From Candidatus Reidiella endopervernicosa (lineage in GTDB: Bacteria; Pseudomonadota; Gammaproteobacteria; GCF-013343005), in assembly GCF_013343005.1 (NCBI RefSeq), contig NZ_CP054491.1, positions 186,001-250,000 on the forward strand: a DNA stretch of 64,000 nt, given 5' to 3'. Made by a program: the position numbers and the translations under genes. The notes below the pieces were generated by a model. It made no database searches. It worked only from the letters and a program-made list of their open reading frames with translations, and had not been told where the DNA came from. Positions 17,665 to 29,446 of the stretch are shown piece by piece; positions within the stretch are counted from its first letter, which is position 1, and each line of letters starts with the position of its first letter.

Positions 17665-20136
17665 ATGAATGACCGGAGCGTCGTAGCCGACGATTCCCAA
17701 TGTTACCACTGCGGCCTGCCGCTTCCCGAACCGCCGTTCGAGGAGGCCATTGAATCGCTTCCCCGACAGTTCTGCTGTATCGGCTGCCAGTCGGTCTGCA
17801 AAGCGATCTACGACGCCGGCCTTGAGGGTTTCTACCAACGTACCCCCGACGGCACCCTGCTCGCACCACCCCCGCCACCGCCTCAGGACTCCGCACTCTA
17901 CGATCTCGACGATGTGCAGAGCGAGTTTGTCACCACACTCGGCGATAGCCGCGATATCCATCTGCTGGTCGAGGGGATCCACTGTGCCGCCTGCGTCTGG
18001 CTGATTGAACACACACTCAGCCGTGTTACAGGGGTAGTTGAAGCCAAGGTCAATCTGGCCGGGAAACGTCTCCATCTGCGCTGGGACAACAGTGCCATCC
18101 CGCTCTCAAAGATCATCGACAGACTGGCACAGGTTGGCTACAAGGCGGTCCCCTACGATCCGGAGAATGCCGAGGGAGCATTGGCAAAGCAGAACCGGTC
18201 CCTGCTCTACCGTATGGCCTTTGCCGGTTTTACCATGATGAACCTGCTCTGGATCTCGATCGCCCTCTACTCGGGGGCCGATCAGGGTGAGTTTCGTGGC
18301 ATGTTCCACTGGATCGGTTTTGCCCTGGCCACCCCCACCCTGCTCTACTCCGGCTGGCCCTTTCTCAAGGGAGCCTGGACCGGGTTACGCAGTCTCCACC
18401 TCACCATGGATCTACCGATCGCCATCGGCGCCTCCACCACCTACAGCTACTCACTCTATGTGATGCTCAGCCAGAGCAGCGTGGGTGAGGTCTACTACGA
18501 CACGGTGGTCAACTTCATCTTTGTCATCCTGGTGGGGCGCTATCTCGAAGCGATCTCCAAGAAACAGGCGGTATCCTCAACCCAGCGATTACTCGATCTG
18601 CAGCCACGTGTCGCCACTCTGCTGCGCGACGGCGAGCCCCATATCGTACCCATTCGCACCGTAAAACCGGGTGAGATCGTACTGGTAAAGGCGGGCGACA
18701 AGATCCCCGTTGACGGCACCATTATCGATGGACGTAGCCGGGTCGATGAGTCGATGCTCAGCGGAGAGTCAGAGCCGGTCGCCAAACTGATCGGCGACAG
18801 CGTCTCTGCCGGTACGGTCAATATCGAGAGTGCCCTGACCCTCAATATTGAAGGCACCCTCAAGGACACCGCCCTGGGCCGCATCATCCGCCTGGTTGAG
18901 GATGCACAGGCCTCCAAGGCGCCGATCCAGTGTGTTGCCGACCGCATCGTGCCCTGGTTTGTTGCTATCACCCTGCTACTGGCAAGTCTCACCTTCGCCT
19001 TCTGGCACTCCACCGACTTCGAGATCGCGCTGATGGCCGCCACCGCGGTGCTGATCATCACCTGCCCCTGCGCCTTCGGGCTCGCCACCCCGATGGCCAT
19101 CGCCGTCGCCTCAGGACTCGGCGCACGCTACGGCATTCTGGTGAAAAATGGTGCCGTGCTCGAGACACTCTCCGATATCGACCACTTCATCTTCGACAAG
19201 ACCGGCACCCTCACCGAGGGGCGTATGGGACTGGTGAAGGTGGTCAGCTACGGCAACATCGACGATCAGCAGCTGCTCGGACTCGCAGCGCGCGTGGAGC
19301 GCTTCTCCGAGCACACCACCGCGAGGGCGATTGTTGCCGCTGCCGATGAACTGGAACTCAACACCCCCGGTGAGACCTCCGATTTTGAGAGCAAACCCGG
19401 CTTCGGTGTCCGTGCGCGGGTCGACGGTATCGAAGTCATGCTCGGCACAGAGGCGTGGCTCACCGAGGCAGATATCGAGATGGGTGAGACCTTCTCCAAT
19501 CAGATTGAGCAGCTCGAGGGGGACGGGGTGACCTGCATCCACATTGCGGTTGGCGGCAAGCTGCTCGGCTTTATTGCACTGGCCGATCGTCTGCGCCCCG
19601 ATGCCGCCACCCTGATCGAGAATCTGCGCCAGTCGGGAGCCCACCTGACGCTGCTAAGCGGCGACCGTCAACGTGTCGCCGAGGCGATCGCCAAACAGCT
19701 TGGCGGCATGGAGGTTATCGCAGAGGTGCTGCCGCAGGATAAGGATCGCGTGATCCAGGAACTGCAGCAACAGGGCGCACAGGTAGCGATGATCGGTGAC
19801 GGTGTTAACGACGCCCCGGCACTGATTCGCGCCGATGTCGGCATTGCCGTCGGCTCAGGTACCGATGTCTCGATGGAGAGTGCCGATATCGTCCTGATCA
19901 GCAGTGAGCTGGAGAAGGTGGCACTCGCCAGCCGCCTCTCGCGCCGCACCCTGCGCACCATCCGGCAGAATATCGGTATCTCGATCACCTACAATGTCAT
20001 CATGGTGCCGCTAGCGATGATGGCCTTTGTCACCCCGCTGGTAGCAGCGGTCTCGATGCCGATCAGCTCGCTACTGGTAATCGGCAATGCAGCCCGAATC
20101 CGCACCCTCTTTAAGGGGTTGACCTCGAAGCGCTGA
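17665..20136 (+). CDS. ccoI: Copper-transporting P-type ATPase CcoI
   Basis: This 823-residue P1B ATPase delivers copper for cbb3 oxidase biogenesis. It has an N-terminal Cys-rich segment (CYHCGLPLPEPPF and FCCIGCQSVC, residues 12-46) typical of FixI/CcoI, a heavy-metal-associated domain with GIHCAACVWLIEH near 108, the ion-pathway CPC (C467-C469), phosphorylated Asp in DKTGTLTEG (D511), and GDGVNDAPALIRADVGIAVG near 710. Length and cysteine-rich head match CcoI better than a general CopA. Confidence 0.96.
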   Translation: MNDRSVVADDSQCYHCGLPLPEPPFEEAIESLPRQFCCIGCQSVCKAIYDAGLEGFYQRTPDGTLLAPPPPPPQDSALYDLDDVQSEFVTTLGDSRDIHLLVEGIHCAACVWLIEHTLSRVTGVVEAKVNLAGKRLHLRWDNSAIPLSKIIDRLAQVGYKAVPYDPENAEGALAKQNRSLLYRMAFAGFTMMNLLWISIALYSGADQGEFRGMFHWIGFALATPTLLYSGWPFLKGAWTGLRSLHLTMDLPIAIGASTTYSYSLYVMLSQSSVGEVYYDTVVNFIFVILVGRYLEAISKKQAVSSTQRLLDLQPRVATLLRDGEPHIVPIRTVKPGEIVLVKAGDKIPVDGTIIDGRSRVDESMLSGESEPVAKLIGDSVSAGTVNIESALTLNIEGTLKDTALGRIIRLVEDAQASKAPIQCVADRIVPWFVAITLLLASLTFAFWHSTDFEIALMAATAVLIITCPCAFGLATPMAIAVASGLGARYGILVKNGAVLETLSDIDHFIFDKTGTLTEGRMGLVKVVSYGNIDDQQLLGLAARVERFSEHTTARAIVAAADELELNTPGETSDFESKPGFGVRARVDGIEVMLGTEAWLTEADIEMGETFSNQIEQLEGDGVTCIHIAVGGKLLGFIALADRLRPDAATLIENLRQSGAHLTLLSGDRQRVAEAIAKQLGGMEVIAEVLPQDKDRVIQELQQQGAQVAMIGDGVNDAPALIRADVGIAVGSGTDVSMESADIVLISSELEKVALASRLSRRTLRTIRQNIGISITYNVIMVPLAMMAFVTPLVAAVSMPISSLLVIGNAARIRTLFKGLTSKR

Positions 20137-20178
20137 GCGGTGAGAGTGGCGATCAGTTCAAGTTAGAGTGATAGAACG

Positions 20179-20409
20179 ATGGATGTAATCTACGGCCTCA
20201 TTCCCCTGATGATCCTGCTCGGCCTGTTCATGGTCGGACTTTTTATATGGACCGTGCGTAACGGCCAGTATGACGATCTTGACGGTGACGCCAACCGCAT
20301 CCTAATGGATGACGACGACCCCCTTCTGCCGACTAAAGGGAAAAAACAGTCCGGCAAAGAGGATGTTGAGAAGGGAGAAGACGCGCGAAACTGGCCCGAC
20401 GCCGATTAA
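20179..20409 (+). CDS. ccoS: cbb3 oxidase maturation protein CcoS
   Basis: This 76-residue protein has one N-terminal TM helix (IYGLIPLMILLGLFMVGLFI) followed by WTVRNGQYDDLDGDANRIL and DDDDPLLP, the hallmark of CcoS, required for cofactor insertion. It is 42 bp after ccoI and ends the cco locus; the next gene is convergent. Confidence 0.93.
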   Translation: MDVIYGLIPLMILLGLFMVGLFIWTVRNGQYDDLDGDANRILMDDDDPLLPTKGKKQSGKEDVEKGEDARNWPDAD

Positions 20410-20427
20410 CTATCGTATGGATGACGG

Positions 20428-21102
20428 TTAGTTAACGACCTCACCCGCCGTCTGCAGTGGTGCCATCACCCGGTCGAATTGCGAGGGTGGCAGGTATTGC
20501 AGCACCTCCTTCGCCTCTTCACTGAGCACCACATCGACACCCAACTCAGGGTAGAGCCAGTGGATCGCACCACCCTCCGGATCACGGATACGGGCCGCAG
20601 GCTGACCAAAACGCTGAGCGACCAGTTCACTCTCCAGATTGATTGATGGGATGTAGGTCAGGGTGGCGATGGCACTCTTACGCAGTTGCTCATAATCATC
20701 CGGATGCAACGTCACCTTTCGCGTGCCGCTGCCAAGGGTGCTGATGCGAATGCCGCGATCATACATCTCACGCACCTGTGTCTGCTCAAGATCGAAGGTG
20801 AACACCATCTTCGCCTTCAGACCACTGAGACGCGTCTCATTGAAATAGGCCTCAATCGTGTAGTCACCCTGCTCGGGGGCGAAAAGCGTCGCCTTTGAGG
20901 GCTCACGGAAGGCCAGCTCAGCCTCACCCAGAGTCGTATGGGCCAGCTCAATTCCGAAGACCCGAATCGATCCCCTCTCGGTCTGTTCAATCTGCCACGG
21001 CAGTCCGACGGGCCGGTCGACCTGACCGGAGGGGAGCATAATGCCCACCGCGAGCAGCACCAGGGTGAAGATCAAGACACTGAGAAAGGTATGGCGTTCC
21101 AT
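20428..21102 (-). CDS. Unknown protein with N-terminal membrane anchor
   Basis: The product is about 224 residues from the ATG at 21102 (MERHTFLSVLIFTLVLLAVG), a TM anchor or uncleaved signal, followed by a soluble, probably periplasmic domain rich in beta-type sequence. No family is recognised. Motifs that can be seen are LAHTTLGEAELAFREPSKATL and a C-terminal ARIRDPEGGAIHWLYPELGVD. It converges on ccoS with an 18-bp gap. A membrane-linked accessory role is only a guess from position. Confidence 0.7.
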   Translation of the reverse strand: MERHTFLSVLIFTLVLLAVGIMLPSGQVDRPVGLPWQIEQTERGSIRVFGIELAHTTLGEAELAFREPSKATLFAPEQGDYTIEAYFNETRLSGLKAKMVFTFDLEQTQVREMYDRGIRISTLGSGTRKVTLHPDDYEQLRKSAIATLTYIPSINLESELVAQRFGQPAARIRDPEGGAIHWLYPELGVDVVLSEEAKEVLQYLPPSQFDRVMAPLQTAGEVVN

Positions 21103-21164
21103 AAATATCAACTAGTTAAGCAGGTAAAAGTGCGTCTGCCATGAGGCAGACAGGGGTGCGACAG

Positions 21165-21665
21165 TTACTCTTCGATCGGTTCTAGTGCACCCTCGGGGTA
21201 GCGCTCCGCAACCGTCTTCGAGACCATGCCCTGATTAGCCTGATGCATCGCATCCGACTCCATCACGATCAGCACCAGCACCGTAATCATCGTCGGTAGT
21301 GCACCAACACCAGCTAGCGCCCAGTGCTGTGGTTTGAGATCCCCTCCAGACCAGAGATAGACGATCACCATAACAACGAGCATGATCGCGAGCATGGTTA
21401 AAAAACCGAGGCTACGACGTGCACAGATCTGCCAGTGACACTTCACAAACCAGGGATCAATCTTTAGCGAGCGACGTGCACGATAAAAGGTATAGGTGAG
21501 CACGGTCACAGAGAAGATCGGTACGATTAGTAGCAGGAACTGCAGTGACTGTGCGGTGAGGAAGGCGACAAAGAGGAGGACATGGTTAAAAACCAGATTG
21601 ATCAGAAAGATCTCATGGGGGGTTTTCGCCCGCTTGATATCCTCTGCGGAGACCTCGTATTTCAT
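21165..21665 (-). CDS. Unknown four-TM inner-membrane protein
   Basis: The 166-residue product from ATG 21665 (MKYEVSAEDIKRAKTPHEIF; GAGGCAGG site upstream) has four predicted TM helices, in two pairs near residues 25-60 and 90-135, and a cytoplasmic tail rich in acidic residues. I do not recognise the family. It lies upstream of and in the same direction as the 20.4-kb membrane-anchored protein, separated by 62 bp, suggesting cotranscription. Confidence 0.7.
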   Translation of the reverse strand: MKYEVSAEDIKRAKTPHEIFLINLVFNHVLLFVAFLTAQSLQFLLLIVPIFSVTVLTYTFYRARRSLKIDPWFVKCHWQICARRSLGFLTMLAIMLVVMVIVYLWSGGDLKPQHWALAGVGALPTMITVLVLIVMESDAMHQANQGMVSKTVAERYPEGALEPIEE

Positions 21666-21762
21666 CGTATTACCTGCCTCTAGCTGTGAACTGGCCGCAC
21701 CGAGTGGCACGGTGGCGACAATCTACCACCTACGGGGTATAAAATCCATGCAAATCGGCTGG

Positions 21763-22209
21763 TTACACCGGTTTAACCTGCAACCAGAAGGTCACCGGGC
21801 CATCGTTGGTCAATGAGACCTGCATGTCGGCACCAAAGCGCCCTGTAGCCACATCGGGATGATTGTTTTCCGCCTCTGCAACAAGATAATTGAACAGCCG
21901 TTCGCCCTCATCGGGGGAGGCAGCCGGAGTGAAGCTGGGGCGCATTCCCTTTTGCGTATCGGCTGGCAGGGTGAACTGCGGCACCAGCAGCAGGCCACCA
22001 TCGATATCGGTCAGCCCCAGATTCATCTTTCCATCATGATCAGGAAAAACGCGATATCCGAGCAGCCGCTGCAGGAGTCGATCGGCCTGCGCTTTGCTAT
22101 CGTTCCGCTCCACGCCGACCAGCACCATCAGACCCCGTTCAATCACACCCACCGACTCTCCCGACACCACCACCTCAGCCTGGCTAACACGCTGCAGCAG
22201 TCCGATCAC
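21763..22209 (-). CDS. dtd: D-aminoacyl-tRNA deacylase Dtd
   Basis: Dtd hydrolyses D-aminoacyl-tRNAs, a proofreading step. The 148-residue product has the family start [15 protein letters not shown], the [16 protein letters not shown] motif near residue 78 and the Gly-cisPro motif [11 protein letters not shown] at the C-terminus. The usual SQFTL reads PQFTL here. Its start overlaps the iminopeptidase stop by 4 bp. Confidence 0.96.
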   Translation of the reverse strand: MIGLLQRVSQAEVVVSGESVGVIERGLMVLVGVERNDSKAQADRLLQRLLGYRVFPDHDGKMNLGLTDIDGGLLLVPQFTLPADTQKGMRPSFTPAASPDEGERLFNYLVAEAENNHPDVATGRFGADMQVSLTNDGPVTFWLQVKPV

Positions 22210-23156
22210 GCCAGCATCCCCGCCATCGCGTCGCTGGCTCGAATCAGTGCGTCGACAATGCCAGGCTCTGTCGCAGAGTGACCGGCATCAGCGATGACCT
22301 CAAGCTGCGCCTCAGGCCATGCCTGGTGCAGCGCCCACGCCTGTGACAGGGGGCAGACGAGATCGTAGCGCCCATGCACGATCACACCTGGAATACCGGC
22401 CAATTTACCTGCATCTCGGAGTATTTGATTGGGCTCGAGAAAACTGTCATTTACAAAGTAGTGCGCCTCAATCCGCGCCAGACTGACGGCGGTATGGGGA
22501 TCGCCAAAATGGTCAACCACTGACCGCTTCGGCAGCAGCGTCGAACTGTACCCCTCCCAGAGTGACCACGCCTTCGCCGCCGACATTGCCGCTACTTCAT
22601 CATCACCGGTCAGGCGACGGTAGTAGGCGTTAACCATTTCATGACGCTCCACCTCAGGGATCGGTGCAATGAACTGTTGCCACTGGTCGGGACAGAGACG
22701 GTCAGCCCCTGACTGATAAAACCAATCGATATCCTCGGGGCGACAGAGAAAAATCCCTCGAAGGATCAACCCTGCTACCCGATCGGGATAGGTCTCGGCA
22801 TAGACCAGCGCCAGGGTCGAACCCCAGGAACCACCAAATACCATCCAGCGCTCGATACCAAGCTGCTGTCTAATCGTCTCAATATCAGCCACCAGCGCCT
22901 GAGTCGTATTACCCTCGAGCGCGGCATGTGGCGTCGATTTACCGCAACCTCGTTGATCGAACAGCACTATACGATAGCGCTCCGGATCGAAAAAACTACG
23001 GTGGTATTTCTCACAGCCAGACCCAGGGCCACCATGCAGGAAGAGCACCGGTATACCGTCAGGATTGCCACACTCTTCAACGTGTAGCTGATGGGGTGAA
23101 TCCACTGTCAGCGTATGGGAAACATAGGGCTGCAGTGGTGGGTAGAGTTGTCGCAT
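22206..23156 (-). CDS. pip: Proline iminopeptidase
   Basis: This 316-residue alpha/beta hydrolase of peptidase family S33 removes N-terminal proline. [20 protein letters not shown] near residue 41, the nucleophile elbow [15 protein letters not shown] near 107, the acid region [10 protein letters not shown] and the catalytic His in [10 protein letters not shown] are all clear. It is upstream of dtd and translationally coupled to it. Confidence 0.95.
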   Translation of the reverse strand: MRQLYPPLQPYVSHTLTVDSPHQLHVEECGNPDGIPVLFLHGGPGSGCEKYHRSFFDPERYRIVLFDQRGCGKSTPHAALEGNTTQALVADIETIRQQLGIERWMVFGGSWGSTLALVYAETYPDRVAGLILRGIFLCRPEDIDWFYQSGADRLCPDQWQQFIAPIPEVERHEMVNAYYRRLTGDDEVAAMSAAKAWSLWEGYSSTLLPKRSVVDHFGDPHTAVSLARIEAHYFVNDSFLEPNQILRDAGKLAGIPGVIVHGRYDLVCPLSQAWALHQAWPEAQLEVIADAGHSATEPGIVDALIRASDAMAGMLA

Positions 23157-23243
23157 TGAATTCCCTGTGGCACTGGATATCTATCAAAGGATACGTCTGC
23201 ACCCAGACAACGACAATCATTAAAGCGTGGAACAATTCCAATA

Positions 23244-23261
23244 CGTAAGAAAATGCTTACA
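23244..23261. promoter_or_regulatory. GacA-type upstream activating box
   Basis: CGTAAG-AAAATG-CTTACA matches the GacA box TGTAAG-N6-CTTACA at 11 of 12 defined positions. It stands about 70 bp before the inferred start of a small RNA, the distance usual for rsmY/rsmZ/csrB promoters. Confidence 0.75.
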
Positions 23262-23320
23262 CAAGCTGTCGTCTCTACCTGACTGTATCGGGACGTCCCC
23301 TGTGCGAATATTCACTTGCA

Positions 23321-23492
23321 CCAGGTAAGGATGCTCGGTGTGAAGCAGGAAGCTTACTGAGGAATAATAATTTCAGGTAACAGGGATGCCAGAAGTTAAC
23401 AAAACCTCAGCGGCCAGGACGGCCACTCATCAATCGCCTTCCAGCCAAGAAAGGCAAATGATTACCCCCGGCTTTAGTCGGGGGTTTTTTTT
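23321..23492 (+). ncRNA. Candidate CsrA-sequestering small RNA (RsmZ/CsrB type)
   Basis: A stretch of about 170 bases without coding potential carries five GGA motifs (GGA at 23329, 23348, 23361, 23384 and 23417). At least two sit in hairpin loops: AAGC-AGGAA-GCTT (23343-23355) and GGCC-AGGAC-GGCC (23412-23424). It ends in a strong intrinsic terminator. A TATTCA -10-like box at 23309-23314 and the GacA box upstream fit a GacA-controlled promoter. CsrB/RsmZ RNAs titrate the translational repressor CsrA through such loops. The exact 5' end is inferred. No csrA or gacSA is in the window. Confidence 0.7.
23465..23492 (+). terminator. Intrinsic terminator of the candidate small RNA
   Basis: CCCCCG (23465-23470) pairs with CGGGGG (23479-23484) and is followed by eight T residues. 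Confidence 0.9.
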
Positions 23493-23655
23493 GCCTCTCA
23501 TTCAGGAACCAAGCCCACAAGCGCCTGCATCCAACCTGTGTCACGCCAACGGCAACTGGCAGCCTCCCATGTGCTCATGGGATTAGACGGACACAAAAAA
23601 GGCGCACCCACACCCATTGTTGAGTATGCATACGCCTCTACGATTCGACTATCGA

Positions 23656-24129
23656 CTAAGGACGGACGTAGGCGTAACCGGCCTCCTGAAGCTCCATAAT
23701 CCGCGCCACACCGGCGGGGACGATCTGCACACCCTCAGCCAGCGCCACCTGCTTGCCTGATTTCTTCTCCATCTTCGACTTGGTATTGCCGCAGGCGCTG
23801 AAGGTTATATCCTGCATCGCCAGGCTCGAGACACGCGACTGATGTGCGCTCGACTGGGTCAACATACCGAGACCGGGTCCGTAGGCAACAATCTCGACAT
23901 CGACATTATCCATACCATAGTGTTTCTGTAGATTGACCGCGTTGTTCATCGCAATCGTCTGTGTCTTGGCATCGTTACTGCTGACCTGGATGACAATTTT
24001 ATGTTTCGATACTGCGGCCTCAGCCATTGCCGCATCTCCACTCTTACCCTCCGGGGTACAGCCCACCAGCCCAAGTATCAAGCCAGATAACAGCGCGAGC
24101 AGGCTAACTTTCAATTTTTTTCCAAACAT
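23656..24129 (-). CDS. DsrE-family lipoprotein
   Basis: The 157-residue product has a lipoprotein signal peptide with lipobox LGLVGC (Cys near residue 24), then a DsrE/DsrF-like fold: KIVIQVSSNDAKTQTIAMNN, VDVEIVAYGPGLGML and a Cys in ITFSACGNT near residue 112. Members are common in sulfur-metabolising bacteria, but exported versions have unknown roles. A T-rich, promoter-like upstream region separates it from typA. Confidence 0.85.
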   Translation of the reverse strand: MFGKKLKVSLLALLSGLILGLVGCTPEGKSGDAAMAEAAVSKHKIVIQVSSNDAKTQTIAMNNAVNLQKHYGMDNVDVEIVAYGPGLGMLTQSSAHQSRVSSLAMQDITFSACGNTKSKMEKKSGKQVALAEGVQIVPAGVARIMELQEAGYAYVRP

Positions 24130-24319
24130 ATAACTAACTCCTTTGATCTCTTGTAATAGTCATGGATGAAATAGACCTATAAGGATCGGTCACTTCATAG
24201 CACCATTTCAGACGCAAAGGGCAAGTTGAACCATTGGGAATTACCCCAACGATTTAGTCGGACATTAACTTGGTTACTGTTGTGGAGCGAGACACGGCCG
24301 TCCCGCTCCGACAGGAAGT

Positions 24320-26131
<1,812 letters not shown>

Positions 26132-26502
26132 TGGGGTAATCCATATATAAGGTCAAAATAGGGCGCGATTGTACCCTAAAAACGGCCATTACGATCACAT
26201 CTAGCCACAACCCGGTAATTCACCCAGCTTTCGTCAGCTACACCAGGCTATTGCCGCTTTTACACCCGACAAAATCTCACTAGGATAAAATATTAGAATA
26301 AACTGATATATCAACTGCTTAGGCCAAACAGATCCGTTGACAAACAGACTCGTCAGGGGACAATCGATACAGACTGCATTGATGATTGCATCAAATCCAA
26401 CAACTTATAAAAATTGTTAGATCTCATATTCCACCACCGTTTTGGCGCTGTTTGGGATCAATCAACACCATTTTCACCGACTGAGCGCCGACTGTTATTG
26501 AA
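26132..26502. other. 371-bp intergenic region upstream of typA
   Basis: No gene is seen. On the minus strand TTGATA and TATTTT spaced 16 bp (about 26286-26313) could be a sigma70-type promoter for typA. An inverted repeat GGCGCT...AGCGCC (about 26444-26490) lies beyond the yhcB stop but lacks a T-run. Confidence 0.35.
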
Positions 26503-27018
26503 TCAATGGGGCCGTTTTAACGACTCTTCATGCATCGCAGCCGCATCCGCCGGAACCGCCTCGGCCTGCTCTGCCCAGTCGAGTCCCTCAGACTCGTCGC
26601 TGCTCGGTTCAGCCGCCTCGACCGCCGCGGCATCGGGAAGCTGTTCATTGGGCTCGTCCGATGAGTCGCTCTCCTCCGGCACTTCACTGCGTTGGTCCTC
26701 GATAATTCGTCCATCGGGCTGCTCCATCGCCAATCGGGTGGTATCCATATCGGCCAGCGTGTGAGCCCCTTCAACGATGTGACTAAAGACTGCGCGGTAA
26801 CTCGCCGTCATCTCATTGACCAGACCAGCGGTCTTGATAAAGTGATCACCGACCTCAGCACGATACTCATCGTTACGCTGACGGAGCGTGTGGAGTTCGC
26901 TCTCCAGCTCCTCGACCTTACGAATGGCGGGGCCGGTTGCACGACCAACCCAGAAACCGAAACCACCACCAGCCAGCAGCGCTGCCACTGCCATTAACAC
27001 CACCCACTGCAAGGTCAT
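26503..27018 (-). CDS. YhcB/ZapG-family (DUF1043) cell-division protein
   Basis: The 171-residue product has one N-terminal TM helix (VVLMAVAALLAGGGFGFWVG), a coiled coil (ELESELHTLRQRNDEYRAEV), and VGDHFIKTAGLVNEMTASYR near residue 57, which is diagnostic of DUF1043. The tail is long, acidic and Ser-rich. E. coli YhcB/ZapG links the divisome and elongasome. It lies 40 bp downstream of the GGDEF gene stop. Confidence 0.9.
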   Translation of the reverse strand: MTLQWVVLMAVAALLAGGGFGFWVGRATGPAIRKVEELESELHTLRQRNDEYRAEVGDHFIKTAGLVNEMTASYRAVFSHIVEGAHTLADMDTTRLAMEQPDGRIIEDQRSEVPEESDSSDEPNEQLPDAAAVEAAEPSSDESEGLDWAEQAEAVPADAAAMHEESLKRPH

Positions 27019-27058
27019 TGATCAAAACTCCAAAAGCGATTCAAAAAAGTTGGCCTAA

Positions 27059-29352
27059 TCTACCACTCTCCGAAGAAGACCGTGCAACTCTTTCCCTGTC
27101 GCTTGGCTCGATACATCGCCTGGTCGGCCATCACGATCAGCGCATCGGCTTCTTCGGCATTTTCTGGGTAGAGCGCCACTCCTATGCTCGCCCCAACCGA
27201 CACCTCTTCGCCCTTCACCGCCGCTGACCGCCATGGATAGCGAAGCGAAGGCGGTTAGTCCGCGATAGTCGACGCCGTCTGCATATTCGTAGTTGAGGGG
27301 CGAGCGGACGACGAAGAAGATGCAGCAGCGGCTTTATGTCGGCGTAGAGTCACTGAGGGAGTTGTGTAGAGCCGCGAAGAGGTGATTACGCAACGAACGC
27401 AGGACGTCGGGGCGCCGTAGGCATAAATGGTCGCGTTAAGTTTTTGCTGTTTGCTTGGGCTTGGATGCCCAAAACAAACTTTCGCAAAAATAGCGACTCC
27501 CCGTCACCGGACTTGAGATCGCCTTTAGCATAGAGATTGCGAGTCGCTCCACCACCTCACGTCCAGCTCCCCCCTGCAGGATGACAACAAACTCATCACC
27601 CGCATAGCGCGCCACCGTATCGTTCTCTCGCACACTCCCTTTCAGCATCCTGGCCACATGTACCAGCAGGTCGTCGCCAGCGTCATGATCCAGGGTATCG
27701 TTAACCTCTTTAAATCCGTCGAGATCGATCAGCAGCACGGCCATTGGCTCTTTATTACGATCTGACTGCGCAACCGCCATCTGCAACCGCGCGTAGAGCA
27801 GACTACGATTGGGCAGATCCGTCAGAGCATCATGATGAGCATCGTGCCAGAGCGACTGCTCATTTGCCTTGGCGGCCGATATGTCCCGGAAAAGTGCCAC
27901 ATAGTTACTGAGTCGATCACGCTCATCCTTGACGACATTGATAGTCATATTAAGCGGAATCACCTCACCCTCTTTATTGCGATCCCAAATTTCACCCTGC
28001 CACTCGCCGTGGGTTTCGAGATTGCTCCATAACAGCTGGTAGAATGCATTATCATGCTGCCCCGACTGTAAAATTTTCGGGTCCTCGCCCAGCACATCCT
28101 CCAGCTCATAACCGGTAATGCGTGTAAATGCCTCATTAACATCGAGGATGCGATTATTGCGATCAGAGATCATCACCCCATCGCCTGCATTCTGGAACAC
28201 ACTGGCCGAGAAGCGCAGTCGCTCCTCCATCGCTTTGCGCTCAGTAATATCGAGTACCGTGCCCAGCATCCGTAGCGCCAGGCCAGCGCTATCCCGATAG
28301 ACCACACCCCGTTCGTGCACCATGCGCACCTGCCCATCGGGCTGGAGAATACGATGGTCGATACTGTAATCTGCCGTACCCGCCACAGCAGCCTCAACGG
28401 CGGCGACCACCTCATCACGATCATCGGGGTGTACCGACTCGAGAAATAGCTCGTAGCTCGGCTCAATCTGCTCTGCATCCACGCCAAACATACGGAAAAT
28501 CTCATCCGACCAACGCAGCGCACCGGTAGGAACGATCCACTCCCAGTGACCAAGGCGAGAGATCTTTTGTGCCTCGGAGAGCAACTCACTCTTCTCGCGT
28601 AGTTCGCGCGTCCGAAGTTCGACGGCTCGCTCCAACGTGTCGCGTGCATTCTGCAGATCCTGTTCGATCTCGATCCGCTCATCGATCTCATGAAGTAGCA
28701 CACGTCGATCAGAAGAGATGCGGCGCAACACATAGATGGCAATGGCCAGAATCATCACCAGCACACCGCCGCCCAACCAAACCACGTTTTCTCGCCAACC
28801 GTGCTGCACCTGCTGAGCATCTTGAGACTGCTTAGAGACCAGCCCGGTGTAATAATCGACCAATAGGTCGCTCTGTGCCATCACCCGCTCTTGCAGCGGC
28901 ATCACCTGCTCCAACAGTAGCTGGGTCGCGGCTGCCTGCTCACCCTTTCTAGCCAGCTCAACCGCAGTCTCAATAATCGGTGTCCCCTCAACCGTCAGCG
29001 CACGTAACCTGACTAACCTACGATGCTCATCATCATGCTCAATATGCGACTCAAGCTCACGCCGCTTCAACACGTAACGATTACCAAGATTGAGAAAATC
29101 GATATAGAGCTCTTCAACCCTGAATGGGTCGGGTTCGATCAGCATAGTGTTGAGGGTGATCACGCGCTCACGAACAATATTGCGCAGGTCGTGTACGCGT
29201 CTCACCTTATTATTATGGGTATCGACAATTAGTTCGATGCGCTCTTGCAGCTCATCTGCGTGGTAGAAATCGAGTAGGAACTCGGCGGCGACCAGTACGA
29301 CGATAATCGTAAAACCGAGCAATAGATGCCGCATGGGATGACGCAGAGACAT
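27059..29352 (-). pseudogene. PAS-GGDEF diguanylate cyclase interrupted by 280-bp element
   Basis: Two TM helices flank a helical periplasmic sensor (residues 8-210). Two PAS/PAC domains follow (LGHWEWIVPTGALRWSDEIF; GDGVMISDRNNRILDVNEAF), then a GGDEF domain (DALTDLPNRSLLYARL, RYAGDEFVVIL; first Gly of GGDEF is Ala, usually tolerated). After ISSPVT the reading frame runs into the element at 27222-27503. Beyond it the domain resumes in frame with VKGEEVSVGASIGVALYPEN and ends at TAG 27059. Removing the element plus one CG gives CCG GTG ACG GCG GTG AAG, an intact domain of about 670 residues in total. As it stands, translation enters the element and stops, losing the last 55 residues including the conserved GASIGVA segment. 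Confidence 0.88.
27222..27503 (-). mobile_element. 280-bp dispersed element, copy 1
   Basis: It is bounded by CG on both sides and runs sense to the host GGDEF gene. The A end (GGGGAGTCGCTATTTTTGCG) lies toward 27503. The A-end hairpin is of the GTTTG/CAAAC type while the B end is of the second subtype (GATAGCGAAGCGAAGG), so the copy looks recombinant. Confidence 0.9.
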
Positions 29353-29446
29353 GAAACCTCAAAACAAAGTAAAAGTGCTAGATCAGATACTACCGCGAGT
29401 CATCGAAATTCTACCGTACAATCTGCGCTGATATCTGACGCAGGAC

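Noticed and set aside
27222-27503. Group I or group II self-splicing intron as the identity of the element
   Set aside because: Four of eight copies are antisense to the host gene; no domain V-like hairpin or intron-encoded protein is seen.
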